The position numbers and the translations under genes are program-made. A DNA stretch of 22,906 nucleotides from JBBQXY01 sp038209195. Its GTDB lineage: Bacteria > Chloroflexota > Ktedonobacteria > Ktedonobacterales > Ktedonobacteraceae. Below, piece by piece: positions 15,296 through 22,682 of this stretch. The notes beneath the pieces were generated by a model, which worked only from the letters and a program-made list of their open reading frames with translations, was not told the origin of the DNA and made no database searches. The stretch lies in NCBI GenBank assembly GCA_038209195.1, contig JBBQXY010000092.1, forward strand, positions 1-22,906, read 5' to 3'. Every line of letters starts with the position of its first letter. Positions within the stretch are counted from its first letter, which is position 1.

Positions 15296-15874
15296 CTAAA
15301 GTTTCATGTGTTTGAGGAAGTTTTGTACTGTGCGTTGCTCGATGGGCGTCCTTTCGGTGTAGGCGAGAATTTCTTCTTTTTGGTGGGCATACATTTGCTT
15401 GATCATTTTCCGTGTAGAGAGGTTCATGCCCTTTGGTGAGGATTGACCGATTTCGTAGAGAAAGCTGATCATATCCAGTAGTTTCAGTTCATCGTGTAAT
15501 GTCTGATCTTCCTCAATCGAAAATGCGCTTAGGATATCGTTCTGGATGGTCTCGATAGCCTCTTTGACGGCCGCCGTTTTGAAATACGGTAAGATATCAC
15601 CAATGACTGCCTCGTGGGCGTCATGTACCAGGGCCAGGGTGACCAGTCGGTCACGTTTTTCTTGTGGGTAGGAGTTAAATGCGGACCAGTAAAGTGCTAA
15701 GAAGGCGACGGCGACCGTATGCTGTCCAACGTTCCACGTTCCAAAGCCTGAGACACTGTATACCCTGGGGATGTTGAAAATATTCATTAGGAAGTCCAGG
15801 TGTGGGTGTTTCGAGACATGTCCTAGCATACCCTGCGGCGTAAAGATGTGTTCGTAGTCAATGTGTTCATCCAT
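15296..15874 (-). CDS. HD-domain phosphohydrolase, YfbR-like
   Basis: A 192-residue metal-dependent phosphohydrolase of the HD superfamily, closest in pattern to the 5'-deoxynucleotidase YfbR. Metal ligands are visible: H52 in NVGQHTVAV, H84-D85 in LALVHDAHE, and D134 in LKLLDMI. The H87-E88 and G92-D93-I94 cluster is also characteristic. Characterised relatives hydrolyse dNMPs to deoxynucleosides and so control nucleotide pools. ATG at 15874 has GGAGG 9 nt upstream. It is the first gene of the minus-strand series, 74 nt before the molybdoenzyme start (or 11 nt if its upstream GTG is used), so co-transcription is likely, yet its chemistry has no obvious link to a lipid pathway. The gene upstream on the same strand is a pseudogene. 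Confidence 0.85.
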   Translation of the reverse strand: MDEHIDYEHIFTPQGMLGHVSKHPHLDFLMNIFNIPRVYSVSGFGTWNVGQHTVAVAFLALYWSAFNSYPQEKRDRLVTLALVHDAHEAVIGDILPYFKTAAVKEAIETIQNDILSAFSIEEDQTLHDELKLLDMISFLYEIGQSSPKGMNLSTRKMIKQMYAHQKEEILAYTERTPIEQRTVQNFLKHMKL

Positions 15875-16004
15875 GTGGGTTTGCCTCCACTGTTTGATGG
15901 TAACGCAAAGGAGGGAGCGTCATATTGAGAACAGTATGCCATAGTTCTCTTTACGCTACAAGCAGAGCAACAACCTCGTCCTGAAAATGGGGAGAGGCCG
16001 TTGC

Positions 16005-16950
16005 TCACAAAAGTGCTGTAACTGTAGCCATGATGGGCAGGGCCACAAAAAAGATTGAGCAACTCCTTCAGTGGACTCAAACCAGATGCGTCCAGCGTGC
16101 CGCTCAAGAAGTTCACGAGAAAGATACAGGCCAAGTCCGGAGCCCGAGATGTTGTGGGTGCTTGTATTGTCCACTCGTGCAAAGCGCCCAAAGAGGCGAA
16201 CCTGCTCGTGCTGCGGAATGCCAATGCCATGATCACGAATGGAGATCACCACCTCTTGCGCCTTTTGTACCACATTGACCACACACTCATGCACCTCTGT
16301 GCCTATGAGAACTACCTGTGCAGGCGTAAAGAGAAGTTCGTCCAAGTACATTTGCGCCTGCGGGCCGTCCAGCACCGTTTGACGCACCTGGCGAGCAGCA
16401 GCGTTCTCACGCCGGACCTTGCCCTGACCATCAACGAGGGTAATACCATCAGCGAAGCTGTCAAACATCGTTTGCAATTCTGTTGCTTGCACCTGGGACA
16501 GGCGAAAGAGGCGGGCGTTTTCCAGCGCGACAGCAGCTTGCCCAGTCAGGTTCAGCAGAATGGCCTTGTCTTCCTCCGTAAATTGGTCAGGTTCAGCATG
16601 GCCCAGGAGCAGTCCACCACGTACTTCTCCTGCGCGATCAAGCAGAGGAGCTCCCAGGAAACTGCGCACCATCGGATACCCATGCGGAATACCCGACGAT
16701 GCTAATTTGTCGGAGAGTAACTGCCCTCGCGCAAAACAAGGGCAGCTTCCCTCTTATCTGACAGTCGAACAGCCAGAGGATCTGAAGCAGCAGACAGGAG
16801 ATCGAGAACATCAGCCACTAGGACAGGGACGCTGTGGTGGAAGATCGGGGCCAGGATTTCTTCCCCTCCCCGTGGCATGTGACGCAAGAGTGCTTCCTGC
16901 TCAGGCGTGACACCAACGATAGCAGCTAGATGGAAAAGCGGGATTTCTCC
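16005..16950 (-). pseudogene. decayed GAF-PAS sensor histidine kinase
   Basis: Remnant of a sensor kinase. Reading leftward from 16950 (after an in-frame stop) it has the end of a GAF domain (LFHLAAIVGVTPEQEALLRHM, then GAPLLDRAGEVRGGLLLGH and LTGQAAVALENARLF), part of a PAS domain (FDSFADGITLVDGQGKV), and an ATP-binding HATPase domain (VISIRDHGIGIPQHEQVRLFGRFARVD and SGSGLGLYLSRELLERHAGRIWFEST). The HisKA region, with its phospho-histidine, and the N-box of HATPase are missing between PAS and HATPase, so it cannot signal. At least two single-base frameshifts occur: one near 16728, where GGGG appears shortened to GGG, and one near the 3' end in a T run, after which the alternative frame gives the normal ending SFFVALPI...ALL and a stop at 16005. 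No start remains at the 5' end. Confidence 0.8.
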
Positions 16951-16964
16951 TCATTCTTGAGATG

Positions 16965-16973
16965 TGCTATACT
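16965..16973 (+). promoter_or_regulatory. extended -10 promoter of the FabG-like gene
   Basis: TGCTATACT (TG at 16965-16966, TATACT at 16968-16973) lies about 56 nt before the ATG at 17029 and makes a likely extended -10 promoter. A similar ATGTGCTAT element (18786-18796) precedes the membrane-protein gene further right. Confidence 0.4.
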
Positions 16974-17028
16974 ACAAGCCATAGGTTGCAAGGGTGGAGG
17001 TCAAAGAAACTCCTAAGGAGAAACGGAT

Positions 17029-17796
17029 ATGAACGATGAACAGCAACTGCCACTGGCAGGAAAAATTGCCTTAATCACGGGTAGTAGCCAGGGTATAGGA
17101 CGAGCAACCGCCGAGCGACTTGCGAAAGCGGGAGCAGATATCATTATTAATTACCGCAGCAGCACCAATGCCGCCCATGAAGCGCAAGCCACTATTGAGG
17201 CACTGGGCCGACGATGTATAGCTATTCAGGCCGATGTGAGCCAGGAAGAACAAGTAAGCCATCTCTTCGCCGAAGCCAACAAGGCCCTGGGGCCGATCAC
17301 GATATTAATCAACAACGCTGGTACCACACGCGATAAACTTATTCTCCAGATGTCTCTGGCTGATTTTGAGCATATCATTGATAGTAACCTACGTTCGGCA
17401 TTCCTTTGTACCAAGGCGGCATTACGCGGGATGATGAAGGCGCGTTGGGGGCGTATCGTCAATGTCTCTTCGATCGCAGGGCTCCTTGGGTCAGCAGGAC
17501 AGGCCAATTATAGTGCCTCCAAGGCGGCTATCATTGCCCTTACGATCAGCACTGCGCGCGAAATGGCTAGCCGCAACATAACAGCGAACGCCGTTGCCCC
17601 AGGCTATATCCCCACCGACCTCACCGCCAATTTGTCAATACAGCAGCGCGACTTCATCTTGAACTCCACGCCAGTTGGTCGTTTCGGCACAACAGAGGAA
17701 ATTGCCGCAGCGATCAGTTTCCTTTGTTCACCGGATGCCGGCTATATCACGGGTCAAACCCTCTGTGTTGATGGTGGTATGGCAATGCATATTTAA
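17029..17796 (+). CDS. FabG-like SDR (3-oxoacyl-ACP reductase type)
   Basis: A 255-residue NAD(P)H-dependent reductase, likely acting on 3-oxoacyl thioesters or related substrates. Motifs: TGSSQGIG (17-24), INNAGTT, catalytic S148, Y161 and K165 (NYSASKAA), PGYIPTD, and the C-terminal FabG-typical YITGQTLCVDGGM. The length and the VDGG-M end match FabG. ATG at 17029 has AAGGAG 8 nt upstream. The methyltransferase gene follows after about 80 nt, in the same direction, and may be co-transcribed. No other fatty-acid synthesis gene is nearby, so this is probably one of several FabG paralogues rather than the housekeeping enzyme; the gene symbol is therefore left blank. Confidence 0.9.
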   Translation: MNDEQQLPLAGKIALITGSSQGIGRATAERLAKAGADIIINYRSSTNAAHEAQATIEALGRRCIAIQADVSQEEQVSHLFAEANKALGPITILINNAGTTRDKLILQMSLADFEHIIDSNLRSAFLCTKAALRGMMKARWGRIVNVSSIAGLLGSAGQANYSASKAAIIALTISTAREMASRNITANAVAPGYIPTDLTANLSIQQRDFILNSTPVGRFGTTEEIAAAISFLCSPDAGYITGQTLCVDGGMAMHI

Positions 17797-17879
17797 CCAA
17801 GCCAAACAAATGAAACAAATCTGGTGCAAGCACTCTCTAACAAGTTAATGTACCAATGTCGGTCAAGGAGGCTACACCT

Positions 17880-18737
17880 ATGAGATTAATAGAAACAGAA
17901 GAAACAAACAAGTTTACATACGAAGCATTTGCGGCACATCCATTTTATACAGAGATTAATCGCGCACTCGTTCGACAAGCGCTGGCGCACCTTACGGGCA
18001 GAGCAAAGGAAACCCCACTCAAAATCGTCGATATGGCTTGCGGAACAGGGGCTGTGACGCGCCTGATTGCGGAGGAGGTCCTCAAGCAGGGTCGTCAAGT
18101 TCATCTCATTGGAGTTGATCCAGCCGCGGATGCCTTGCGCTATGCGCGCAAATCGATGGAGGGAATAGGCGTACAGGCTGATTTTGTGCAGGGCGAGGCC
18201 GAAGACCTCCCTCGCATTGTCCAGGGCGCCGATGCTGCATTCTTCTGCAACGCTATCCATCTCGTTCCCAACAAACTAGCAGCCTTTCAGCAGATGGCCA
18301 CAATCTTGGCATCGGGTGGTATCTTTGCTTGCAACAGCGCATTTTACGAAGGAACGTATGTTGAAGGCACTGACCGCTTTTACCGTCTATGGACACGTCG
18401 AGCTGTAGGCTGGTTGCGTAAAGAACATCCCGAAGTACGACTCTCGCGCGAAGAAAAAGCGATGGCGATGCAATGGCTCACCCCAGATGGCTACTTTTCA
18501 TCGCTCCGGGAGGCAGGTTTCGGCAGCGTAGAAGCTGACTATCAGAATGTCCTCATCTCATTAGATGCCTGGCGCGACCTGGGACAATACTGGCTCTTCA
18601 TCGAGGGCGCACTTCCGGGTGCACCACTGGCATACGCGGCAGACGCGCTCAAATATGCGGTCTACCAAGCAGGCCAAGAGTTAGGGCTGACCGAGGTACC
18701 ACGTACCTGGCTGCAAATCGTCGCCACAAGGGACTGA
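17880..18737 (+). CDS. class I SAM-dependent methyltransferase
   Basis: A 285-residue methyltransferase with motif I IVDMACGTGAVTRLIAEE, acidic strand-2 end LIGVDPAADAL, GEAEDLPRIVQGADAAFFCNAIHLV, and a post-motif ILASGGIFACNSAF. The C-terminal portion (about 175-285) has a variable lid with many aromatics (YRLWTRRAVGWL, WRDLGQYWLFIEGALPGAPL), fitting a bulky or hydrophobic acceptor. ATG at 17880 is preferred to the in-frame ATG at 17856 because AAGGAGG lies 8 nt upstream of the former. It is tandem with the FabG-like SDR, so the two may act together on one natural-product or lipid substrate; this is inference. Confidence 0.88.
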   Translation: MRLIETEETNKFTYEAFAAHPFYTEINRALVRQALAHLTGRAKETPLKIVDMACGTGAVTRLIAEEVLKQGRQVHLIGVDPAADALRYARKSMEGIGVQADFVQGEAEDLPRIVQGADAAFFCNAIHLVPNKLAAFQQMATILASGGIFACNSAFYEGTYVEGTDRFYRLWTRRAVGWLRKEHPEVRLSREEKAMAMQWLTPDGYFSSLREAGFGSVEADYQNVLISLDAWRDLGQYWLFIEGALPGAPLAYAADALKYAVYQAGQELGLTEVPRTWLQIVATRD

Positions 18738-18878
18738 ACCCAAATGAATAGCCAACTCCCAAGACTTAGTCTAACGAATGGGCCATGTGCTATGATATTG
18801 ATAGTTCGTTTCTTTATCATAAATCAAGCATGTAGGATCTATAGCTGATCCTTAATGACAAAACAGGAGTCACGTTAC

Positions 18879-19742
18879 ATGCAATGGGCTGTCTTATCGG
18901 CTGCGTTTCTCGCCTCAGCAGTTGAATTTGTTGAGGCATTCACTATCGTTCTCGTAGTGGGAGTGACCATTAACTGGCGTAGTTCGCTGGCAGGAGCGTT
19001 TGCTGCTGCTGCAACCCTCGCTGTTATTATTGGCACACTCGGCGTTGCGCTGGTCCAATTTGTCCCTATTGGCGTTTTGCGCTTAGTCGTGGGCATCATT
19101 CTCATACTCTTTGGCCTGAAATGGCTTAAGAAAGCCATACTTCGCTATAGTGGCCTCAAAGCACTCCACGACGAAGAGGCTATTTTCGAAGAGACCCGAG
19201 CTGAAGTGCGGGCACGCGGCGAAACAATCGCCCCTCGTTTTGAACCCTTTGGTATTGCCTTAGCCTATAAATCTGTCCTGCTTGAAGGGCTCGAAGTAGC
19301 GTTTATTGTCATCACTTTTGGCAGTAGCGCGACGAGCAATGTTTGTAGCAATACCTGTGGTATCGGCTCAGCAGCCATTGGGGCCGCCATCGCGGGCATC
19401 CTGGTCATCCTCGCGGGCGTCCTGGTACGCGCACCGTTGACCAAAGTGCCAGAAAATTCCTTGAAATTTGTCGTCGGTATCATGCTGACGAGTTTTGGTA
19501 CGTTCTGGGCAGGTGAGGGTTTCGGCGTCAATTGGCCATTTTCTGATGCCTTTATTCTGGTATTGGCTGCCCTTTATCTGGTCGCTACTTTTGTTCTTGT
19601 CACGATACTCAGGCAGACCAAACAGCAACGTCTAGCAGTGGTCGGTACAACTGGCACTTTAGCTACGAGTAGCGAACAGGACACCGTAGCGGAAAACAAT
19701 CGTACCAAGGTTTCCAGTAGCGAGAAGAAGGAGGCAAATTAA
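18879..19742 (+). CDS. polytopic membrane protein with duplicated E-x2-E motif
   Basis: A 287-residue membrane protein with about six hydrophobic segments and a soluble acidic loop (about residues 90-120: DEEAIFEETRAEVRARGE). Two matching elements, E16-F-V-E19-AFTIVL near the N-terminus and E136-G-L-E139-VAFIVI in the middle, show an internal duplication. This resembles the acidic helix motifs of metal transporters such as FTR1 or GDT1. I think it fits the uncharacterised COG4280 group, from memory only. Start: ATG 18879 with AGGAG 9 nt upstream, not the ATG at 18855. The hydrophilic C-terminus ends at a stop that overlaps the next gene's ATG (TAATG). A divalent-cation transport role is inference. 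Confidence 0.75.
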   Translation: MQWAVLSAAFLASAVEFVEAFTIVLVVGVTINWRSSLAGAFAAAATLAVIIGTLGVALVQFVPIGVLRLVVGIILILFGLKWLKKAILRYSGLKALHDEEAIFEETRAEVRARGETIAPRFEPFGIALAYKSVLLEGLEVAFIVITFGSSATSNVCSNTCGIGSAAIGAAIAGILVILAGVLVRAPLTKVPENSLKFVVGIMLTSFGTFWAGEGFGVNWPFSDAFILVLAALYLVATFVLVTILRQTKQQRLAVVGTTGTLATSSEQDTVAENNRTKVSSSEKKEAN

Positions 19743-19948
19743 TGAAGGTCATTAAAGCCATCTACAACTTCCTCGTTGGCGACATGATCATCCTGGTTGG
19801 GATCATCATTGCGATAATCATCCTCGCCTTGATCAACGATGTGGCAGTCCTCAATCCCCTACGAGTAATATCTGGCATCTTGCTAGTCGTTGCAGTGATA
19901 GGAGTTCTAACAGCGACATTACTGCGCGAAGCATTGAGCAAACGCTAG
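19742..19948 (+). CDS. 68-residue two-span membrane protein
   Basis: A small protein beginning MKVIKAIYNFLVGDM. Two membrane helices (MIILVGIIIAIIILALI, about 15-31; RVISGILLVVAVIGVLTATLL, about 41-61) follow, and the tail is basic (REALSKR). Its ATG shares an A with the preceding stop (TAATG), and AAGGAGG lies inside the end of the preceding gene. It is therefore translationally coupled to the polytopic membrane protein and is likely an accessory subunit or stabiliser of it. No family is recognised. Confidence 0.8.
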   Translation: MKVIKAIYNFLVGDMIILVGIIIAIIILALINDVAVLNPLRVISGILLVVAVIGVLTATLLREALSKR

Positions 19949-19974
19949 CTACCTCTGGGTTACCCTTAAGGTTT

Positions 19975-20040
19975 TTTATGGAGAAGCAGGAGAGCTTCCG
20001 CAGCTTGCAAGCTGCGGAAGCTCTCCTGCTTCTCCATAAA
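19975..20040. terminator. perfect 66-bp palindrome (giant hairpin)
   Basis: The sequence from TTTATGGAGAAG to its exact complement is a mismatch-free palindrome centred between 20007 and 20008 (core GCAGCTTGCAAGCTGC). As RNA it folds to a stem of about 31 bp with a minimal loop. It begins 26 nt after the stop of the 68-residue membrane protein gene and is preceded by six T, so it likely acts as the operon's transcript end. Confidence 0.7.
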
Positions 20041-20087
20041 GTAGAACATGGTGTAGCCACTAGAGGCTGTACTGTTCCGTTGACGAG

Positions 20088-20430
20088 CGGGGATACAAGG
20101 GGCCGCCGCCTGTATGGACTACTCACATCGTAACTAGGTGCGTGCCAGCACATCGTAGCCACCTTTGCTGGCCTGGATGCAAAGATCGCACCGTTCCCCC
20201 GGCTACGATGTGTTGGCACTCTCGGGGGTCACGATGTGAGTAGTCCATACACCGCCCCTTGACTGGCACGCTGTCTACACCCTGCCTGGGGGCAGGTAAT
20301 ACAGGTAATAGGGCTGTGCCCTCGCCTCCCCTTTCCTCCGCGGCGCAGGGATGCAAGGGGCGGCGGCCCCTTGACCGGGTTCGAGGGCTGTGCCCTCGCC
20401 TCCCCTTCCCTCCGCCGCCGAAGGCGGCAA
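20088..20430. repeat. degenerate copies of the GGGATRCAAGGGGC hairpin repeat
   Basis: Within the 600-nt space between the small membrane gene and the XRE-GAF gene, copies of a GC-rich repeat start at 20088 (interrupted by a fold-back element at 20111-20251 and resumed as CCCCTTGACTGG) and at 20348. Each has a GGGGC/GCCCC hairpin, and after TTGAC an AGGGC-TGTGCCCT hairpin. The first copy also contains CCTGGGGGCAGGTAATACAGG, which recurs in altered form at about 22403-22430. No gene is supported here. Confidence 0.65.
20111..20251. mobile_element. 141-bp fold-back element (MITE-like)
   Basis: Ends TGTATGGACTACTCACATCGT (20111-20131) and its exact complement (20231-20251) form 21-bp perfect terminal inverted repeats. 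Inside, a second pair (20142-20160 and 20201-20219, GTGCCAGCACATCGTAGCC with one mismatch) makes a nested stem. The motif CACATCGTA occurs twice in each arm. CCGCC flanks both ends (20106-20110 and 20252-20256), a likely 5-bp target duplication, although the target is itself CCG-rich. Joining the flanks restores a GGGGCCGCCGCCCC hairpin of the surrounding repeat. It encodes nothing, so its movement would depend on a transposase elsewhere. Confidence 0.65.
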
Positions 20431-20471
20431 TAAAAGACTTTTGAGAAACCTTGAAACTCTGTTCTATTTGA

Positions 20472-20500
20472 TTGACTATAGCTAAGTAAGCTGGTAGAAT
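20472..20500 (+). promoter_or_regulatory. sigma-70 promoter of the XRE-GAF gene
   Basis: TTGACT (20472-20477), a 17-bp spacer and TAGAAT (20495-20500) lie about 50 nt before the ATG at 20550. It is one of the best promoter matches in the window. Confidence 0.65.
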
Positions 20501-20549
20501 AAGGTATAAAAAGTGCGTTTAGAGCTATTTTAGCAGTAAGGCTAATACT

Positions 20550-21545
20550 ATGCATAATTCTGGGTCATGGCGTAGTTTGCTCAAGACAATTATTAGTGAT
20601 CCGCAAGAAAAGACCCGTCTCTCTGAAGAATTGGGTATTCGTGCCATCACATTGACGCGCTGGGCAAATGGCGAAACAGATCCTCGGCCTCAAAATCTAC
20701 GGCATCTACTGGCGGCCATCCCACAACATCGCGAGCAAATGCTGGACCTGATTCGGGAGGAAAGTGGGTTTGAAGATTTTTCAGATGCAGGTATTGATGA
20801 TTCTTCCAGTGAGATTCCAGCAACATTTTATAACAGCGTCTTTACCGCTCGTGCTGCTATGGTTGATACCATGCGCTACTGGTCAATTTCGAATCTTATT
20901 TTACAGCAAGCGATTGGCCAACTTGACCCAGATCGACTGGGCATGGCTATTCAAGTGGTGCGTTGTATGCCGCCCTCGCAAAGCGACCAAAAGATTCATA
21001 GCCTGCGTGAAAGTGTAGGAATGGGTACACAGCCATGGATAGGTGATTTGGAACAGAAAGCTATGTTCCTAGGAGCGGAATCTTTGTGCGGCTATGTGGT
21101 TACGCTATGTCGCCCGGCGGCTAACCAGAATGTTGATGATTTGAATAATCTCATTCCAGCCCATCGTGTCGAGCATGAGAAAAGTGCCGCAGTTCATCCT
21201 ATTCTTAACGCTGGTCGCATTGCCGGCTGCCTCCTGGTTTCCAGTACCCAGGTCAATTATTTTTTATCCCATGGGCGTATCACACTGATTGAAAAATACG
21301 CTAATTTATTGGCCCTGGCCTTTGAACCTAGTGAATTTTATGAACCCGAAGTAATCGAACTACGTTACATGCCCGAACAGACAGTTCAGAAAAGATTCTT
21401 TACCGATTTTCGACAACGTGTTGCCAAAACTATGATCGAGTCAGCAAGAAACAAACAGCCAGTCAATAACATTCAAGCGGAACAGTTGGTGTGGCAAATG
21501 GTGGAGCAAGAACTATTTGAATATCAGCATGTGAGCAACCCCTAA
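20550..21545 (+). CDS. XRE-type HTH and GAF domain regulator
   Basis: A 331-residue putative regulator. An N-terminal helix-turn-helix (about residues 8-52: LKTIISDPQEKTRLSEELGIRAITLTRWANGETDPRPQNL, cut here into its key parts SEELGI and TLTRWANGETDP-P) has the XRE/HigA-type signature. The middle to C-terminal part (about 95-275) has the pattern of a GAF sensor domain: WISNLILQQAIGQLDPDRLGM-like sections, a FLGAESLCGYVV block, HPILNAGRIAGCLLVSS, and ITLIEKYANLLALAF. The tail (KRFFTDFRQRVAKTMIE) looks helical. ATG at 20550 has TAAGG 8 nt upstream and follows a strong promoter. The next gene starts 21 nt later, so the two form an operon. The GAF ligand is unknown. Confidence 0.77.
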   Translation: MHNSGSWRSLLKTIISDPQEKTRLSEELGIRAITLTRWANGETDPRPQNLRHLLAAIPQHREQMLDLIREESGFEDFSDAGIDDSSSEIPATFYNSVFTARAAMVDTMRYWSISNLILQQAIGQLDPDRLGMAIQVVRCMPPSQSDQKIHSLRESVGMGTQPWIGDLEQKAMFLGAESLCGYVVTLCRPAANQNVDDLNNLIPAHRVEHEKSAAVHPILNAGRIAGCLLVSSTQVNYFLSHGRITLIEKYANLLALAFEPSEFYEPEVIELRYMPEQTVQKRFFTDFRQRVAKTMIESARNKQPVNNIQAEQLVWQMVEQELFEYQHVSNP

Positions 21546-21566
21546 CACGGCGTTTTACAGGCAAAA

Positions 21567-22364
21567 ATGTTTGACGATTTTTCTTCGACAATAGAACCAA
21601 GCTGGACACAAACGTGTATTGGAGGCGGTATACTTCACTGCGAGCATTCTATATTGCGTATGGAACTGCCAGTAGCAGCAGCAGGGCACTATGCTGACGC
21701 ACAGATTGATGACTATGCAAAGCTAGCACGTTCAGCATTCCCCTGGACGCCACCCTTGCGCATGAAAGTGCGCGCGTGTTCATCACATCCAGCAGCACAG
21801 ACAAACAGTCTTGGAGAACAAGCTTCTGTGTTGCGCGGTACCGCGGGTTTTGGTTTCTGGAACTATCCTTTCTCGATCCGTGGAGACATCCTCTTCTTGC
21901 CAGAAGCGATTTGGTTCTTTTACGCCTCACCGCCATCAAATATGGCTCTGGTACCAGGCGTGCCTGGTTGGGGCTGGAAGGCGCAAGTCATCCATAGTAT
22001 GCGCCTTGGTGCGCTCACAGCTACTATCCCGACGGCGTTATCAACGCTCTGGGGACGCGTATCAGGTGAAACCCGTTATGCAACACACTGGCTGCAAAAA
22101 TTAAGTGGCGCACACGAGGCAATCATCCCAAACGCAATGGACAACTGGCACACGTATACCCTCGAATGGCGACAAACCGAAGCGCGCTTCTGGGTTGATG
22201 AAAAACTCATACTGATCGCTCCCCAACCACCAACACGACCACTCGGCTTCGTGGCCTGGCTTGATAACCAATATGCTATCGCTACACCACGAGGGGTTTT
22301 GCGCTTTGGCTCAGTCCCCTGTGAACCCGAATGGTTTGCCATCGATAGTATTACCATCGAGTGA
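21567..22364 (+). CDS. concanavalin/glucanase-fold-like protein (GH16-like)
   Basis: A 265-residue protein without signal peptide that I recognise only at fold level. It has the alternating strand pattern of the concanavalin A/GH16 superfamily, with FDDFSSTIEPSWTQ at the start, AGFGFWNYPF, NWHTYTLEWRQTEARFWVDE (a strand pair typical of such lectin/glucanase domains), and LGFVAWLDNQYA near the end. The classical GH16 catalytic E-x-D-x-(x)-E is not apparent, so it may bind rather than hydrolyse. ATG at 21567 has a weak AGG only, consistent with coupling to the XRE-GAF gene 21 nt upstream. Its cytoplasmic location and pairing with a regulator suggest recognition of an intracellular molecule; this is inference. 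Confidence 0.6.
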   Translation: MFDDFSSTIEPSWTQTCIGGGILHCEHSILRMELPVAAAGHYADAQIDDYAKLARSAFPWTPPLRMKVRACSSHPAAQTNSLGEQASVLRGTAGFGFWNYPFSIRGDILFLPEAIWFFYASPPSNMALVPGVPGWGWKAQVIHSMRLGALTATIPTALSTLWGRVSGETRYATHWLQKLSGAHEAIIPNAMDNWHTYTLEWRQTEARFWVDEKLILIAPQPPTRPLGFVAWLDNQYAIATPRGVLRFGSVPCEPEWFAIDSITIE

Positions 22365-22371
22365 CATGCAG

Positions 22372-22498
22372 GCGTGTGGAGGGCCGCCACCTCTTGACTG
22401 CACCCTGTCCGGGGACAAGTAATACAGGGAATAGGACTGCGCTCCATTGCTCCAACCACCTTCATGCGGTAAGCAGGGATGCAAGGGGCCGCAGCCCT
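22372..22498. repeat. degenerate hairpin-repeat copies after the cassette
   Basis: A weakened copy (CCTCTTGACTGCACCCTG, then CCGGGGACAAGTAATACAGG) and the start of another (GGGATGCAAGGGGCCGCAGCCC at 22476-22497) continue the repeat family seen at 20088-20430, so that the two-gene cassette is bracketed by the same repeats. No gene is supported between 22365 and the window end. Confidence 0.6.
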
Positions 22499-22682
22499 AT
22501 AGGCGTCAAGTTAAGGTCAGAGGCGATGGCAACGAAGCGGCCTTGGGAGCGGGTGCATTCGCAGGAGATGGGAAACACTGCCAGACCCCCACCCACGGGC
22601 GACCACAAGGGTCCCCACCCATCCCCACACCACTCCCGCCCCTACGAGAGGCCGCCTCTCCCTCCGGTAACTTGACGCTTAT
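22499..22682. mobile_element. 184-bp inverted-repeat element within the repeat array
   Basis: ATAGGCGTCAAGTTA (22499-22513) and TAACTTGACGCTTAT (22668-22682) are 15-bp terminal inverted repeats with one mismatch. They enclose GC- and C-rich DNA with no gene I can support. The element follows a GGGATGCAAGGGGC copy and directly precedes the tandem array. No target duplication is apparent. Confidence 0.45.

Noticed and set aside
16055..16705. 216-residue plus-strand frame
   Set aside because: It is the antisense of the histidine-kinase pseudogene, whose domains are clearly readable on the minus strand.
20229..20555. 108-residue minus-strand frame across the repeat region
   Set aside because: Its sequence is translated GC-rich repeat and the complement of the XRE-GAF promoter; no start signal.
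22361..22675. 104-residue plus-strand frame (Pro/His-rich)
   Set aside because: It is composed of the 184-bp inverted-repeat element and hairpin repeats; low-complexity translation without start support.
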